Below, in pieces: positions 44,885 through 55,735 of a stretch of 64,000 nucleotides of DNA. The notes under the pieces are model-generated. The model was not told where the DNA came from and ran no database searches. It saw only the letters and a list, made by a program, of their open reading frames with translations. Position numbers and translations under genes: made by a program. Every line of letters starts with the position of its first letter. Positions within the stretch are counted from its first letter, which is position 1. The DNA lies in the NCBI GenBank assembly GCA_044222395.1, contig JBGANK010000011.1, positions 1 to 64,000 of the forward strand. Reading direction: 5' to 3'. The stretch comes from JAEUMD01 sp044222395 (lineage in GTDB: Bacteria > Pseudomonadota > Alphaproteobacteria > Rhizobiales > Hyphomicrobiaceae).

Positions 44885-46429
44885 ATGGGCGGCATCGCCG
44901 GCGAGACGATTGTTTCACTCACCATATTCCTCGCCCTTTATTTCTACGTCATCTACCTGATCCATCATCGCGTGCGCGAGCGCCAGGCCGGGCGCGAGCA
45001 CGACCTCTCCGAATATTTCATCTCCAGCCGCGACCTCGACCTTTGGACCGCCATCGCCACACTGGGCGCCACTGAGATCGGCCTCATCACCATCGCCTAC
45101 AACGCCCAGAAGGGCTTCAACGAGGGCTTCTCCGCCTTCCATATCGGCATCGCCGGATTGATCGGCTGCGCTGCTGTCGGCCTGACGGGTTTCGTCGTCA
45201 AGCCGATGCGGCGCGCCAACGTGCTCACTCTTCCGGAATACTACGGACAGCGCTTCGGCCGCGACGTGCGTATCCTGGGCGCCGCAGTAATGGCGCTCGG
45301 CGGCATTCTCAACATGGGTCTGTTCGTCAAGGTCGCTGCTCTCTTCATCATCGCCATGCTCGGGGTGAAAGCCGAGCCGCTGCTTGTCACCGCGCTGATG
45401 CTGCTGCTGGTTGCCGTCGCCGTCGCCTACACCGCATTCGGCGGCATGCGCTCCGTGGTGGCGACCGACGTCTTCCAGTTTGTCCTGCTGACGGCCGGCG
45501 TGATTGCCGCGATCGTCGCCATGCTCGCCGTCGTGCCGTTTTCAAGCGTGGTCGATGTGGTGTCGGCGCAGAAGGGAGCCGCTGGCTTCGACCCGTTCGT
45601 CAATCCGAACTTCGGCCCGGCCTATGTCATGTGGATGGTGCTGGTCGCAGGTGTCGTCTCCTCGGCGATCTGGCCGACCGCATTGACGCGCGCCCTGCTC
45701 ATCAAAGAGGAACGCAACGTCACCCGCACCTATCTGATTGCCTCGGTGATCTTCATGGGCCGCATGATGCTGCCGGCGTTCCTCGGCGTCATCGCCATCG
45801 CCTACTTCGCCGGAGCAGGCGCTGCCCATGTCGGCGCGCTCGCCGCACACGGGCGCGATAGCGACCTCGTCGCCACGCCCATCATGCTCGGCACTGCGCT
45901 GCCCGGCTGGCTCGTCGGCATTCTCGCCGTGGCGATGTTCGCCTCCTTCATGTCGACGCAGGACAGCTACCTGTTCTGCTGGTCGTCGATCATCGCCCGC
46001 GACATCCTCGGGCCGCTCACCGGCCGCACCGACGATGCTCCCTTCCAGAAGCGCGCGACCCAGGTCGGCATCCTCCTGATCGCGCTATATGAGATCTACT
46101 GGGGCCTAGTCTACGAAGGCGGCGAGGACATCTGGGACTATCTCGCGGTCTCCGGCTCGATCTATTTCTGCTCAGGCATCGTACTGCTCGCCGGCGGCGC
46201 CTATTGGCCGCGCGCCACGCGCCGCGGGGCTATCGCCGCCCTTGTCCTGGGCTTCGCCGCGGTGATCGCTCTGACGCCGGTCAAGACGGCACTCGGCCTT
46301 GAGCAAGTTTCGGCGCCTGTGATCGGCTTTGCCACGATCGGCCTTTCGCTGATGGGCTTCATCCTCGGCTCGTTGAGCGAGAAACCGCGCGCATCACTTA
46401 TCACTCCGGCTAGCTCCGCCGGTGAATGA
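44885..46429 (+). CDS. Sodium:solute symporter family protein
   Basis: 514-aa SSS-family transporter with about 13 membrane segments. Landmarks: SEYFISSRDLDLWTAIATLGATEIGLITI near the N-terminus, LTLPEYYGQRFG, TAFGGMRSVVATDVFQF and ILAVAMFASFMSTQDSYLF (sodium-site region). The substrate is not evident. The start MGGIAGETIVSL is chosen because the frame upstream reads unrelated sequence. The gene ends inside the 3' end of the convergent prenyl synthase gene (20-bp overlap). Confidence 0.88.
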   Translation: MGGIAGETIVSLTIFLALYFYVIYLIHHRVRERQAGREHDLSEYFISSRDLDLWTAIATLGATEIGLITIAYNAQKGFNEGFSAFHIGIAGLIGCAAVGLTGFVVKPMRRANVLTLPEYYGQRFGRDVRILGAAVMALGGILNMGLFVKVAALFIIAMLGVKAEPLLVTALMLLLVAVAVAYTAFGGMRSVVATDVFQFVLLTAGVIAAIVAMLAVVPFSSVVDVVSAQKGAAGFDPFVNPNFGPAYVMWMVLVAGVVSSAIWPTALTRALLIKEERNVTRTYLIASVIFMGRMMLPAFLGVIAIAYFAGAGAAHVGALAAHGRDSDLVATPIMLGTALPGWLVGILAVAMFASFMSTQDSYLFCWSSIIARDILGPLTGRTDDAPFQKRATQVGILLIALYEIYWGLVYEGGEDIWDYLAVSGSIYFCSGIVLLAGGAYWPRATRRGAIAALVLGFAAVIALTPVKTALGLEQVSAPVIGFATIGLSLMGFILGSLSEKPRASLITPASSAGE

Positions 46430-47315
46430 CGAAAGCTGCCGCCTCCGCCAGCGTCGCCGCGCGCGAACCGTAGGGAGTCAGCAGTCCGACGGCCTCACGC
46501 TCCAGCGAAGCGAGCTTCGCCCGCGCTGCTTCCAGCCCCATCAGCGAGACCAGCGTCGCCTTGCCCGCGGCAGCATCCTTGGCCACAGCCTTGCCGACCT
46601 CTTCGGCCGTTCCTTCCACGTCCAGCAGATCATCCGATATCTGGAACGCAAAGCCCAGCTTATCGCCGAACGCTTCCATGCGGCTCAGGTCCTCATCCGG
46701 CGCACCAGCAAGCATCGCTCCCGCCCAGCAGGCATAGCGGATCAACGCACCCGTCTTCATGCTCTGCAGCGCGCGGATGCTCGCCAGCGTTTGGGGTGGG
46801 GCATTTGCAACTTTTTCCGCCTCCAGATCGCGCGATTGCCCGCCGACCATGCCGGCGGCGCCCGCCGCCTTGGCCAGTTCACGCACGAGTGCGATACGGA
46901 TTGCCGGTTCAGGGTGCGCCTGCTCACGTGCAATGATTTCAAACGCGAGCGTCAAGAGCGCATCGCCCGCCAGGATCGCTGTCCACTCGTCGAAGGCGTG
47001 CCAAACCGTCGGTTGCCCGCGTCGCAACGTGTCGTTGTCCATTGCTGGCAGGTCGTCGTGCGCCAGCGAATAGCAGTGGACGCACTCCAGCGCCGCTGCC
47101 GCGTCGAGCGCCGCTCCGGGCGACATTCCCCACAGCCCGGCCGTCTCGATTAACAGGAACGGGCGAAATCTCTTGCCACCGCCCAGCAGCGCATGCCGCA
47201 TTGCCGCCACCAGTCGCGGCGATGACCGCTCCGGACTCGCCAGTTCGTCCATGAGAGAAATCAGGCGGTGTTCCGTTGCGCGGGCGGTGTGGCTGAGTTT
47301 TTGCGCGAACGTCAT
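46410..47315 (-). CDS. ispA: Short-chain polyprenyl diphosphate synthase (FPP synthase-like)
   Basis: 301-aa trans-prenyl synthase. First Asp-rich motif: CVHCYSLAHDDLPAMDND with two residues inserted, typical of bacterial FPP/GGPP synthases; second: AFQISDDLLDVEG. Other motifs: GGGKRFRPFLL and KTGALIRYACWAGAML. The ATG at 47315 (MTFAQKLSHTARATEHRL) is preferred over 47474. With ispG in the same window it fits the isoprenoid route to undecaprenyl and quinone chains. It is divergent from mtgA with a very short spacer. Confidence 0.92.
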   Translation of the reverse strand: MTFAQKLSHTARATEHRLISLMDELASPERSSPRLVAAMRHALLGGGKRFRPFLLIETAGLWGMSPGAALDAAAALECVHCYSLAHDDLPAMDNDTLRRGQPTVWHAFDEWTAILAGDALLTLAFEIIAREQAHPEPAIRIALVRELAKAAGAAGMVGGQSRDLEAEKVANAPPQTLASIRALQSMKTGALIRYACWAGAMLAGAPDEDLSRMEAFGDKLGFAFQISDDLLDVEGTAEEVGKAVAKDAAAGKATLVSLMGLEAARAKLASLEREAVGLLTPYGSRAATLAEAAAFVIHRRS

Positions 47316-47342
47316 CGGTGCACTAAGTAAGGGGCGGCAGGG

Positions 47343-49247
47343 GTGGAGCGGCGCGAACGCGCAGCAGGGTTCGGGGCAGGCGGAATTGCCGCCGAATGCG
47401 GAATTGCGCCGGATATAGCATCCGCGGCGTCGAAGGACACCATGCACGACATCCCCGACGATGGCGACGCGCAAGATGGCCCTCCGGCTTCAATCCGGCG
47501 CGACTCCCGCGACGACCTCGCCTGCCCGTGCGTAACCCCGTCCGTAACCCAGGCAAGCAACGAATTTCTGGCGCGGTTAGAGGCTGCAGCGTCAGCTTCG
47601 CCAAAAGCCGGCCGGTCCAATATCGCGCGTCAGGCGGCCGATGCCGCTGTCAGGGCTGCCCAGCCTGCGAGAATCGCCCCGCGCGTCACGGCTGCAATCT
47701 GGCCGCCGATGGCCGTCCCTGCCGTCGCGGCAACCTTCGATAGCAGCGCAGTCGCGCTCATCACCCAGGCACATTCGATATCTCCCGCCACCCCGGAGCC
47801 CCAAGGCAGTCCGAGCCCGGTTATCATCGGAGCATTTGAACTTGCTCCGGCGTCCGCACCACCAGTACCAATCGAACTTGAACAGTCGGATTTGCAGGCA
47901 ACGGAACGTTCCGCTGTGCCGCAGGTGCAGTCCGGCGCAGTGCAGCTTCCGGAAATCGGTAGCGAAACGGCGCCGGCTGTGGACGAAAGCAACAAAGAGG
48001 CTCGAACGCCACCGCAACCGGCAACCGTCGAATTGCCCGAGACGGAGCTGCAGCAGGGCGCGCCCGCCTTGCCGGCCGAACCTCAGCCATCAGCTACACC
48101 GATTGCCACTGAACCGCCGCCGCGTGTGCTTCCCATCCCACAAGAGCCGCTCGCCGCGTCCCCGTTCGCCCTGCGCCCTGGCGACGCCTTTGGCCAGATC
48201 AGGCTTGGCCCGGCAGGCCGACCGATTGCGGCGAACGAGGTCGAGTCGGAGCAGGGCGCAATCGCTGAGGAGCGCGCCAGATCGAGCGTACCGGCCAGCA
48301 CGCAGGAAAGCCCGCCGCGTGTGCTGATCTCACAGCTTCAACCAAGCCCGCCGCTGCAACCGCACTCGCCGCTTTCATCGAGCCCGCCGCCCGCCTTGCC
48401 CCGCGGGCCCACAGCCCCGCCCTCCACCGCCACGCTCCATGCCGCAGCGATGGCGCCGCCGGCCGACGCGAGAGCGTCCCGCGCCGCACCACCGCTCCGC
48501 AGCGGCCCGGCTCCCGCATCGCGCGATCACCGCGCCCATGTCGAACCGGCTCGTCCGGGCTTCTTGCGCAGAACGGTCCGGCTTCTGGTGATGCTGCTCG
48601 CTGGGTGGCTTGTGCTGATGATCTCGCTTGTGATCCTGTTCCGGTTCGTCGATCCGCCGGGATCGCCGCTGATGGCCTGGCAGTGGCTGACCGGCACTCA
48701 GATTCGGCACGAATGGGTCCCGCTCGAACGCATCTCGCCCAATCTCCGCCGCGCCGTCATCGTCTCCGAGGACGGCCGTTTCTGCGATCACTGGGGCATC
48801 GATCCGCGAGAGGTCGTGGCCGCCATAAAGCAATCGCGTGATGGTGTTCCGCGCGGCGCCTCGACCATCACCATGCAGGTGGCCAAGAACATGTTCTTGT
48901 GGAACTCCAAGAGCTACTTCCGCAAGGCCCTCGAGGTCCCGCTGACCTTCTCGCTGGAGCTGTTCTGGCCCAAACAGCGAATCCTGGAGGTCTATCTCAA
49001 CATTGCCGAATGGGGTCCGGGGATTTTCGGCGCCGAGGCAGCCGCCAGGTACCACTTCGGCAAGCCGGTTGCGAGCCTCAGCCGCCAGGAGGCAGCTCTG
49101 CTCGCGGTTTCGCTCCCCAATCCCATTCTCCGCGACGCCGGCGATCCAGGTATCGGCACCTCGCGGCTGGCGCAGGCGATCGAGCGGCGGATGAGCGGCT
49201 CCGGGCGCTCGGCGGCCTGTGTCCTGCCGTCACGTCAGGCGCGATGA
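47343..49247 (+). CDS. mtgA: Monofunctional peptidoglycan transglycosylase with about 400-residue N-terminal extension
   Basis: The C-terminal third (about residues 400-634) is a complete MtgA (GT51): membrane segment VRLLVMLLAGWLVLMISLVILFRF, catalytic VIVSEDGRFCDHWGID, GASTITMQVAKNMFLW and LEVYLNIAEWGPGIFGAEAAARYHFGK. It polymerises lipid II glycan in the periplasm. Residues 1-400 are Pro/Ala/Ser/Glu-rich, disordered and predicted cytoplasmic; normal MtgA is about 230 aa. Starts at 47343 or 47442 (MHDIPDDGD) are both possible; the first leaves only 27 bp to the divergent ispA. The extension is in frame throughout with normal third-position GC bias. Confidence 0.85.
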   Translation: MERRERAAGFGAGGIAAECGIAPDIASAASKDTMHDIPDDGDAQDGPPASIRRDSRDDLACPCVTPSVTQASNEFLARLEAAASASPKAGRSNIARQAADAAVRAAQPARIAPRVTAAIWPPMAVPAVAATFDSSAVALITQAHSISPATPEPQGSPSPVIIGAFELAPASAPPVPIELEQSDLQATERSAVPQVQSGAVQLPEIGSETAPAVDESNKEARTPPQPATVELPETELQQGAPALPAEPQPSATPIATEPPPRVLPIPQEPLAASPFALRPGDAFGQIRLGPAGRPIAANEVESEQGAIAEERARSSVPASTQESPPRVLISQLQPSPPLQPHSPLSSSPPPALPRGPTAPPSTATLHAAAMAPPADARASRAAPPLRSGPAPASRDHRAHVEPARPGFLRRTVRLLVMLLAGWLVLMISLVILFRFVDPPGSPLMAWQWLTGTQIRHEWVPLERISPNLRRAVIVSEDGRFCDHWGIDPREVVAAIKQSRDGVPRGASTITMQVAKNMFLWNSKSYFRKALEVPLTFSLELFWPKQRILEVYLNIAEWGPGIFGAEAAARYHFGKPVASLSRQEAALLAVSLPNPILRDAGDPGIGTSRLAQAIERRMSGSGRSAACVLPSRQAR

Positions 49248-49433
49248 GGACTGGCATTTGCGCAACTTTGCCAGTATAAGGCCCGCTGAAGCGTTCCAGG
49301 CGTGTTGAGAAAGAACCGCCGAGCGAGTACCAACCGACTGGAATATCAAGAATTATTGCGACGCATCTGGCCCCGGGGCGGCTGTGACCTCAGCGGGCAG
49401 GAAGGTGCGCGTTGCGATCCATGGAGTGCTGCA

Positions 49434-49619
49434 ATGGCCGTTCCGAGAAAGAAAGTGTCGCCTATGAAGCGCGGTCAGCGCCGCGCCCACGATGCCCTGG
49501 CGAGCCCGACCTATGTTGAGGACAAGGATTCCGGCGAGCGCCGCCGTCCCCACCATATCGACCTGAAGTCCGGCAAGTACCGCGGCCGCCAGATTCTGGC
49601 CCCGAAATCCGAGGCTTGA
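49434..49619 (+). CDS. rpmF: 50S ribosomal protein L32
   Basis: 61-aa L32 starting MAVPRKKVSPMKRGQRRAHDAL, the standard N-terminus, and ending GRQILAPKSEA. It is the bacterial form without zinc-ribbon cysteines. It is 186 bp downstream of mtgA; upstream in-frame codons to 49302 do not belong to L32. In many bacteria rpmF sits beside plsX; not here. Confidence 0.97.
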   Translation: MAVPRKKVSPMKRGQRRAHDALASPTYVEDKDSGERRRPHHIDLKSGKYRGRQILAPKSEA

Positions 49620-49673
49620 GGAAACGTCTCTGTCTGTACAACTGTGCCGGTGGCGCCGCTCCGGCGGCTCATG

Positions 49674-49778
49674 CTAGAGCATGATGAGCTGAAGAGTAAG
49701 CGGTTCAGCGTGAAGAACATGCTCAAGACAAACGGACCGAGCGCGTTCGCGATTCTATCAAAAGCGAACAAGCTCTAG
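49674..49778. repeat. Dispersed hairpin repeat, family B single copy
   Basis: 105 bp bounded by a perfect 7-bp inverted repeat CTAGAGC / GCTCTAG. Internally it matches the element at 34501-34660 (AGCTGAAG.GTAAGCGGTTCAGCG, AACATGCTCAA, GAGCGCGTTCGCG, AAAGCGAACAAGCTCTAG). It fills the 307-bp spacer between rpmF and the membrane protein gene together with unassigned DNA. Confidence 0.85.
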
Positions 49779-49926
49779 CGTTCGGCTGGTGCAGAGCTTT
49801 GTTCGGCACGTTGGACGTTAGCCGATGCTTTTGCACGCTTTCGCCCCCGATGCCGGACAGCTGGAGTGGTGAAATCGACACAATCCCGCACTAGGCGGAG
49901 AGATCAGGTCAAAGAGGGGAGATCCC

Positions 49927-50364
49927 ATGTCGCTCAGAGCAATCCCGCTGATGATCATTGCGTTCATTCTCTACAATTTCATCGTGCTGTTCGGCAGTGC
50001 CGAAAGCGCCGATTCGGTTTTGCGCAGTGTCATCTTCTCGGTGCCCTCGATCCGCGCCAATGCGGAAGGCGTGCGCACCATGTGGACGTTCACTTGGGGC
50101 GACCTCATCCTTCTCATCACCTTCGTCTTGCTGTTCGTCGAAATTCTCAAGGCGACATACACCTCGACCGCCTCGCTGCTTGATCACGGTTTCTCGATGC
50201 TGGTCTTTATCGCCTGCCTGATCGAGTTCCTGCTGGTCGACCGCGCCTTCACCTCGGTGTTCTTCATGATCATGGTCGCGACGCTGATCGATGTTGTCGC
50301 CGGCTACACCATCGGCATCCGCGTCGCCCGCCGCGATATCGGGTTCGGCTCTGCGGATATGTAA
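49927..50364 (+). CDS. Small integral membrane protein of unknown function
   Basis: 145 aa with about four membrane segments (residues 6-24, 58-76, 86-104, 110-132). No recognised family. The stretch WTFTWGDLILLITFVLLFVEILKATYTST followed by LLDHGFSMLVFIACLIEFLLVD is notable. AGAGGGGAG lies just upstream of the ATG, a strong ribosome binding site, and composition is normal, so it is probably a real gene. No operon partner. Confidence 0.75.
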   Translation: MSLRAIPLMIIAFILYNFIVLFGSAESADSVLRSVIFSVPSIRANAEGVRTMWTFTWGDLILLITFVLLFVEILKATYTSTASLLDHGFSMLVFIACLIEFLLVDRAFTSVFFMIMVATLIDVVAGYTIGIRVARRDIGFGSADM

Positions 50365-50622
50365 AGCAACCTGCCTGGCGGCGCCCGGGACACGGGCGCG
50401 CCTGCAATTCTCAAACACGGAACGGGCGGATTGCCGATGCGGCGCCGCCCGTTTTCCGTTGATCAATTCCGTTAACGACTGGCTTCAAGCGCATTAAGAC
50501 TTTAAGGGTTGTTAGGAATTTGCACGTACTTTTTGACCTTGGATCGTATGCGGCGGAAGCTGGCCGCAGGGTCATGCGCATTGATGTGGGATGCGTAGAG
50601 CGGGATAACTGGAATATCCAGA

Positions 50623-52415
50623 GTGCCAGACAAGCCATTACCCATCGTTCCCGAGCCTCTGCCGGGTTCGCAGGAACAGGTCTTGCAGGAGCCGGCCGTC
50701 GAATCGGAGGCTCTGGATCTCATTGGCATTCTCTCGAGCGTTGAGGAAACGGCCTATATCTGGGACGTCAAGAAGGACCGCATCGAGTGGGAAAGTAACG
50801 CGGTCGAGGTCTTGCGCGTCAAGGGACCGGACGCCATCGCCACCGGCCAAGAGTTCCACAACCTGATAGCAGCGGAGCATATCGGCCGTCGCCTTGAGGC
50901 CATTTCGAATCGGCTCTCCGAGGAAACCGAGCGCGGCGTTCCCTACCGGATCCAGTATCGATTCCAGCCTGGCGGCCGGCGTTCGAGCACCTCCATCTGG
51001 CTGGAGGATCACGGTCGCTTCTGGCCCGGCGACGACGGCAAGCCGCAGTGGGCGCGCGGCGTCGTGCGGGTCATCAATGAATCATACTTCGAGGATCAGC
51101 GGATCCTTTACCACTCCGACCATGACGAACTGACCGGTCAGCTCAACCGCATCCGTCTCACCGAGGCACTCGCTGCCGTCATTGCCCGCTCGATGCGCCA
51201 GAACAATACATCTGCCTTTCTCGTCATCGCCATCAACAACCTGGCGGTGATCAACGAGACCTTCGGCTTCGATGTCGGCGACGAGGTCATTGCCGCGGTT
51301 GGCAGATTGATCAAGGAGAAGCTGCGCGCCGGCGACACGCTCGGTCGCTATTCCTCCAACAAGTTCGGCGTCGTCCTCAACGATTGCGGAATGGGTGCGG
51401 TCCACATCGCCGCCGACCGCTTCATCAAGGCCGTGCGCAGCGCCTCCGTCCGCACCCCCGCCTGCCCATTGACGGCAACCGTGTCGATCGGCGGCGTGCT
51501 ATTGCCGACGCAGGCATCAACCGTGCACCACGCAATGAGCTGCGCATTGCAGGCGCTCGACCGCGCGCGCGCCAAGCGCTCGATTGCTTCATGGCCTACG
51601 AACCGAGCCCGACGCGTGAGACGGTTCGTCAGCGCTCGATCTCGATTGCCGACGAGGTGATTGCCGCACTCGATGATAACCGCATGCGCCTCGTCCTACA
51701 GCCGATCGTATGTGCCAAGACGCATGTGCCCAAGATCTACGAGTGCCTGCTGCGGCTGCATCGTCCAGATGGCAGCATCGTGCCCGCAGGAGAATTCATT
51801 CCGATTGCCGAGCAGCTCGGTATGGCGCGCCTCATCGACCGCCGCACACTCGACCTGGCGATTGCGCTGCTCCGCAAGAACCCCCACCTGAACCTCGCGC
51901 TCAACGTTTCCGGTCTCACCTCGGTCGACAAGGACTGGCTTGCCGCCTTGCAGGAGCTGACCGCAGGGGATCGCTCCCTGACGCGGCGCTTGACGATCGA
52001 GATCACTGAGACGGCGGCCATCGCCGACATCGACCAGACCGCGCACTTCGTCGACTGCCTGAAGGAGATGGGCTGTCAGGTGGCGATCGATGATTTCGGC
52101 GCCGGCTATACGTCATTCAAGAATCTGAAGCGGCTGGCGGTCGACATGGTCAAGATCGACGGCGCATTCGTCAAGAATCTGCTGGTCGACAGCTCCGACC
52201 AGGTCTTCATCAACACTATGGTCGAGATCGCCGGCACGTTCGACATGAGAACGGTAGCCGAGTGGGTCGGCGACAAGGAGACGGCGCAAAAGCTGGCCGA
52301 TGCGGGGATCGACTATCTTCAAGGCTATCTCTATGGCATGCCGATCCAGGTCGAGGATTACGTCGACGAGCCAAATCCGTCACCGCTGCTGCCCGCGTCG
52401 ACCAGCAGCACCTGA
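50623..52415 (+). pseudogene. PAS-like/degenerate GGDEF-EAL protein, split by a frameshift
   Basis: Reading from GTG at 50623: a PAS-like sensor (about residues 38-150: TAYIWDVKKDRIEWESNAVEVL), then a GGDEF domain (HSDHDELTGQLNRIRLTEAL) whose active site is SSNKF in RYSSNKFGVVL instead of GGDEF, so it is probably not a cyclase. Near 51575 the frame must shift by one base (missing base in CGCGCGCGCCAAGCGC) to continue ..DCFMAYEPSPTRETVRQRS into an EAL domain to 52415: YECLLRL, LNVSG, EITET, IDDFGAGYTSF, VKIDG and LQGYLYG. The EAL catalytic residues look intact, so the whole protein would be a c-di-GMP phosphodiesterase. Without the missing base, the two halves are separate (to 51660, and from about 51570). 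Confidence 0.75.
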
Positions 52416-52655
52416 CGCCGCAGCGATTGCTCACGCTGCCGGCATTTCGTCCCAACCATGATTTGAATTGGATTGCGCTGGGCACCGCAGTTGGTGTCGG
52501 GCGCCCTTGTCGCGACCGCCTCCAGCCACCATCCAGCCGGCCGCCAACCAGAACGTCTGGGCAAACTGTCACGTTCGCTAAGAGAGCGATGTGCCTGATC
52601 GTTTGCCATGACGGTTCGACGCTGGCGTGGTTCACGTCGGTAGCACGCCGTCGGG

Positions 52656-53318
52656 CTACTTCCTGCCGTCCGTCAGCTTCTCGATCTTGTCCTGCATCGC
52701 TGCGAGCTGCGCCTTGAGCTCGGACAGTTCGTCACGCGTTGTCGACTCTGCTGGATGCGCTGCAGCGCTGTTGCCTTGCTGTGGGAGAGAGCCGGCTGCG
52801 TTCTGCCCGGGTTTCTTGCCGATCGACATCGGGCCGAACGGCGACCACATGGACAGCGCCTGCTCGAACATCGCCATGTTCTTGCGGGCCTGCTCCTGGT
52901 AGGCCTCGAACGCAGCCGCCGGATTGCCGATCGCATTTGCGAACTGGGCGCGGAACTTTTCTTGCTCCTTGGCCAGCGTCTCGAGGCTGAACTGCAGGTA
53001 AGGCGGCACCATGCGGCCGATGGAGTCGTCGTAGAAACGGATCAGCTGGCGCAGGAAGGGGATCGGCAGCAGCGTCTGGCCGCCCTCGCGGCTTTCCTGT
53101 TCGACGATGATCTGCGTCAGAACCGAGTGGGTGAGGTCGTCGCCAGACTTGGCATCGTAGACCACGAAATCCCGATCGGACCGCACCATCTGGGCGAGAT
53201 CGTCCAGCGTTACATACGTGCTGGTCTCGGTATTGTAGAGCCGCCGGTTCGCGTACTTCTTGATCACGACGGATTCGCGCTTCTCCGGAGCATTCTCGGC
53301 CTTATTGAGCATGAGCAT
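52656..53318 (-). CDS. phaR: Polyhydroxyalkanoate synthesis repressor PhaR
   Basis: PhaR binds PHB granules and represses phasin and other pha genes. The N-terminal PHB/PHA accumulation regulator DNA-binding domain (VVIKKYANRRLYNTETSTYVTLDDLAQMVRSDRDFVVYDAKSGDDLTHSVLTQIIVEQES) is followed by a helical segment (LRQLIRFYDDSIGRMVPPYLQFSLE) and a C-terminal coiled coil. The ATG at 53318 is used; the open frame continues to GTG at 53369. It is divergent from phaA-phaB. Confidence 0.94.
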   Translation of the reverse strand: MLMLNKAENAPEKRESVVIKKYANRRLYNTETSTYVTLDDLAQMVRSDRDFVVYDAKSGDDLTHSVLTQIIVEQESREGGQTLLPIPFLRQLIRFYDDSIGRMVPPYLQFSLETLAKEQEKFRAQFANAIGNPAAAFEAYQEQARKNMAMFEQALSMWSPFGPMSIGKKPGQNAAGSLPQQGNSAAAHPAESTTRDELSELKAQLAAMQDKIEKLTDGRK

Positions 53319-53579
53319 ACCGTAAGTTTTCGCGTGGAAAGGTCCGACATCGGACTTTTCCTTGTGCACCGCGAAATCGTAACATGCACTCTGCGGCCGT
53401 CAAAGCCGTTTTGGCGCGTTTTTCAGCAACTGCCTCCCCCTCATGTCTGAATTGCGATTGCCGAGCCGCTGCTGCTAGTGTGTCGTCGACTGCCGAGCCG
53501 AACCATAACAATCACCGGTTTGCAGACAATTCCGACACCCATCTATTGAACCGACAACCCCCCGAGGAGAGCATTCACC

Positions 53580-54770
<1,191 letters not shown>

Positions 54771-54779
54771 GATTGACGG

Positions 54780-54818
54780 GAGCGCCGGCCGGCATGCCTG
54801 ACGCGCGGGCCGGCGCTC
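54780..54818 (+). terminator. Stem-loop between phaA and phaB
   Basis: Perfect 11-bp inverted repeat GAGCGCCGGCC (54780-54790) / GGCCGGCGCTC (54808-54818) starting 9 bases after the phaA stop, without a strong T-run. It could reduce read-through into phaB or stabilise the phaA message. Confidence 0.55.
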
Positions 54819-54906
54819 GACCAACTGTATGGATGACCGACGACCCCCGACCTGCCGCTGCAGCCGCAAGGTGGGCAAACCAGACCAATAAACAAGGAGG
54901 AAGCCC

Positions 54907-55632
54907 ATGGCACGTGTTGCCATCGTTACCGGAGGAACGCGCGGCATCGGCCACGCCATCTCTGTCGCCCTCAAGCAGAAGGGCTATCGCGTCGCCGCCA
55001 ACTATGCCGGCAATGACGCCGCCGCCCAGCAGTTCCAGGCCGAGACGGGCATCCCCGTCTACAAGTGGTCGGTCGCCGACTACGATGCATGCGTCGCCGG
55101 TATCGCCCGCGTCGAGAAGGATCTCGGTCCGGTCTCCGTTCTCGTCAACAACGCCGGCATCACGCGCGATGGCATGTTCCACAAGATGACCAAGCAGCAG
55201 TGGGACGAAGTCATCGGCACCAACCTCAATGGCCTCTTCAACATGACGCGGCCGGTGTGGGAGGGGATGCGGGCGCGCAAGTTCGGCCGCATCGTCAACA
55301 TCTCCTCGGTCAACGGCCAGAAGGGGCAGATGGGTCAGGTCAACTATTCGTCGTCCAAGGCCGGCGATATCGGCTTCACCCGCGCTCTCGCGCAGGAGGG
55401 CGCACGCTCCGGCATCACCGTCAACGCGATCTGCCCAGGCTATATCGCTACCGAGATGGTCAAGGCGATCGATCCGGGCGTGCTGGAGAAGGCGATCCTG
55501 CCGCAGATCCCGGTGGGGCGTTTGGGCGAGCCCGAGGAAATTGCCCGCTGCGTGGTGTTCCTCGCCGGCGACGACGCCGGCTTCATCACCGGCTCGACGA
55601 TCTCGGCCAACGGCGGTCAGTTCTTCTCTTGA
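54907..55632 (+). CDS. phaB: Acetoacetyl-CoA reductase
   Basis: 241-aa NADPH-dependent SDR making 3-hydroxybutyryl-CoA for PHB. Rossmann motif TGGTRGIGHAIS, NNAGITRDGMFHKM, and the catalytic Tyr in VNYSSSKAGDIGFTRALAQEG (Y-x3-K). AAGGAGG precedes the ATG. Same strand as phaA, 136 bp downstream. Confidence 0.97.
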   Translation: MARVAIVTGGTRGIGHAISVALKQKGYRVAANYAGNDAAAQQFQAETGIPVYKWSVADYDACVAGIARVEKDLGPVSVLVNNAGITRDGMFHKMTKQQWDEVIGTNLNGLFNMTRPVWEGMRARKFGRIVNISSVNGQKGQMGQVNYSSSKAGDIGFTRALAQEGARSGITVNAICPGYIATEMVKAIDPGVLEKAILPQIPVGRLGEPEEIARCVVFLAGDDAGFITGSTISANGGQFFS

Positions 55633-55653
55633 TCGGCGGCTACGGCAGCCATG

Positions 55654-55695
55654 AAATGCAACGGGCCGGCAGTGATGCCGGCCCGCTTTGCATTT
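55654..55695. terminator. Bidirectional terminator after phaB
   Basis: AAATGCAA-CGGGCCGGC-AGTGAT-GCCGGCCCG-c-TTTGCATTT: a 9-bp GC stem (55662-55670 with 55677-55685) inside complementary A/T-rich arms. It ends phaB and could also end the convergent gene at 55736. Confidence 0.88.
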
Positions 55696-55735
55696 GAGTC
55701 TTGAGAACACCCGTGACCGGCGTGCGCTGCAGCTA

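Noticed and set aside
55050..55697. Plus-strand 210-codon frame overlapping phaB
   Set aside because: Out-of-frame reading of phaB with Arg/His-rich composition.
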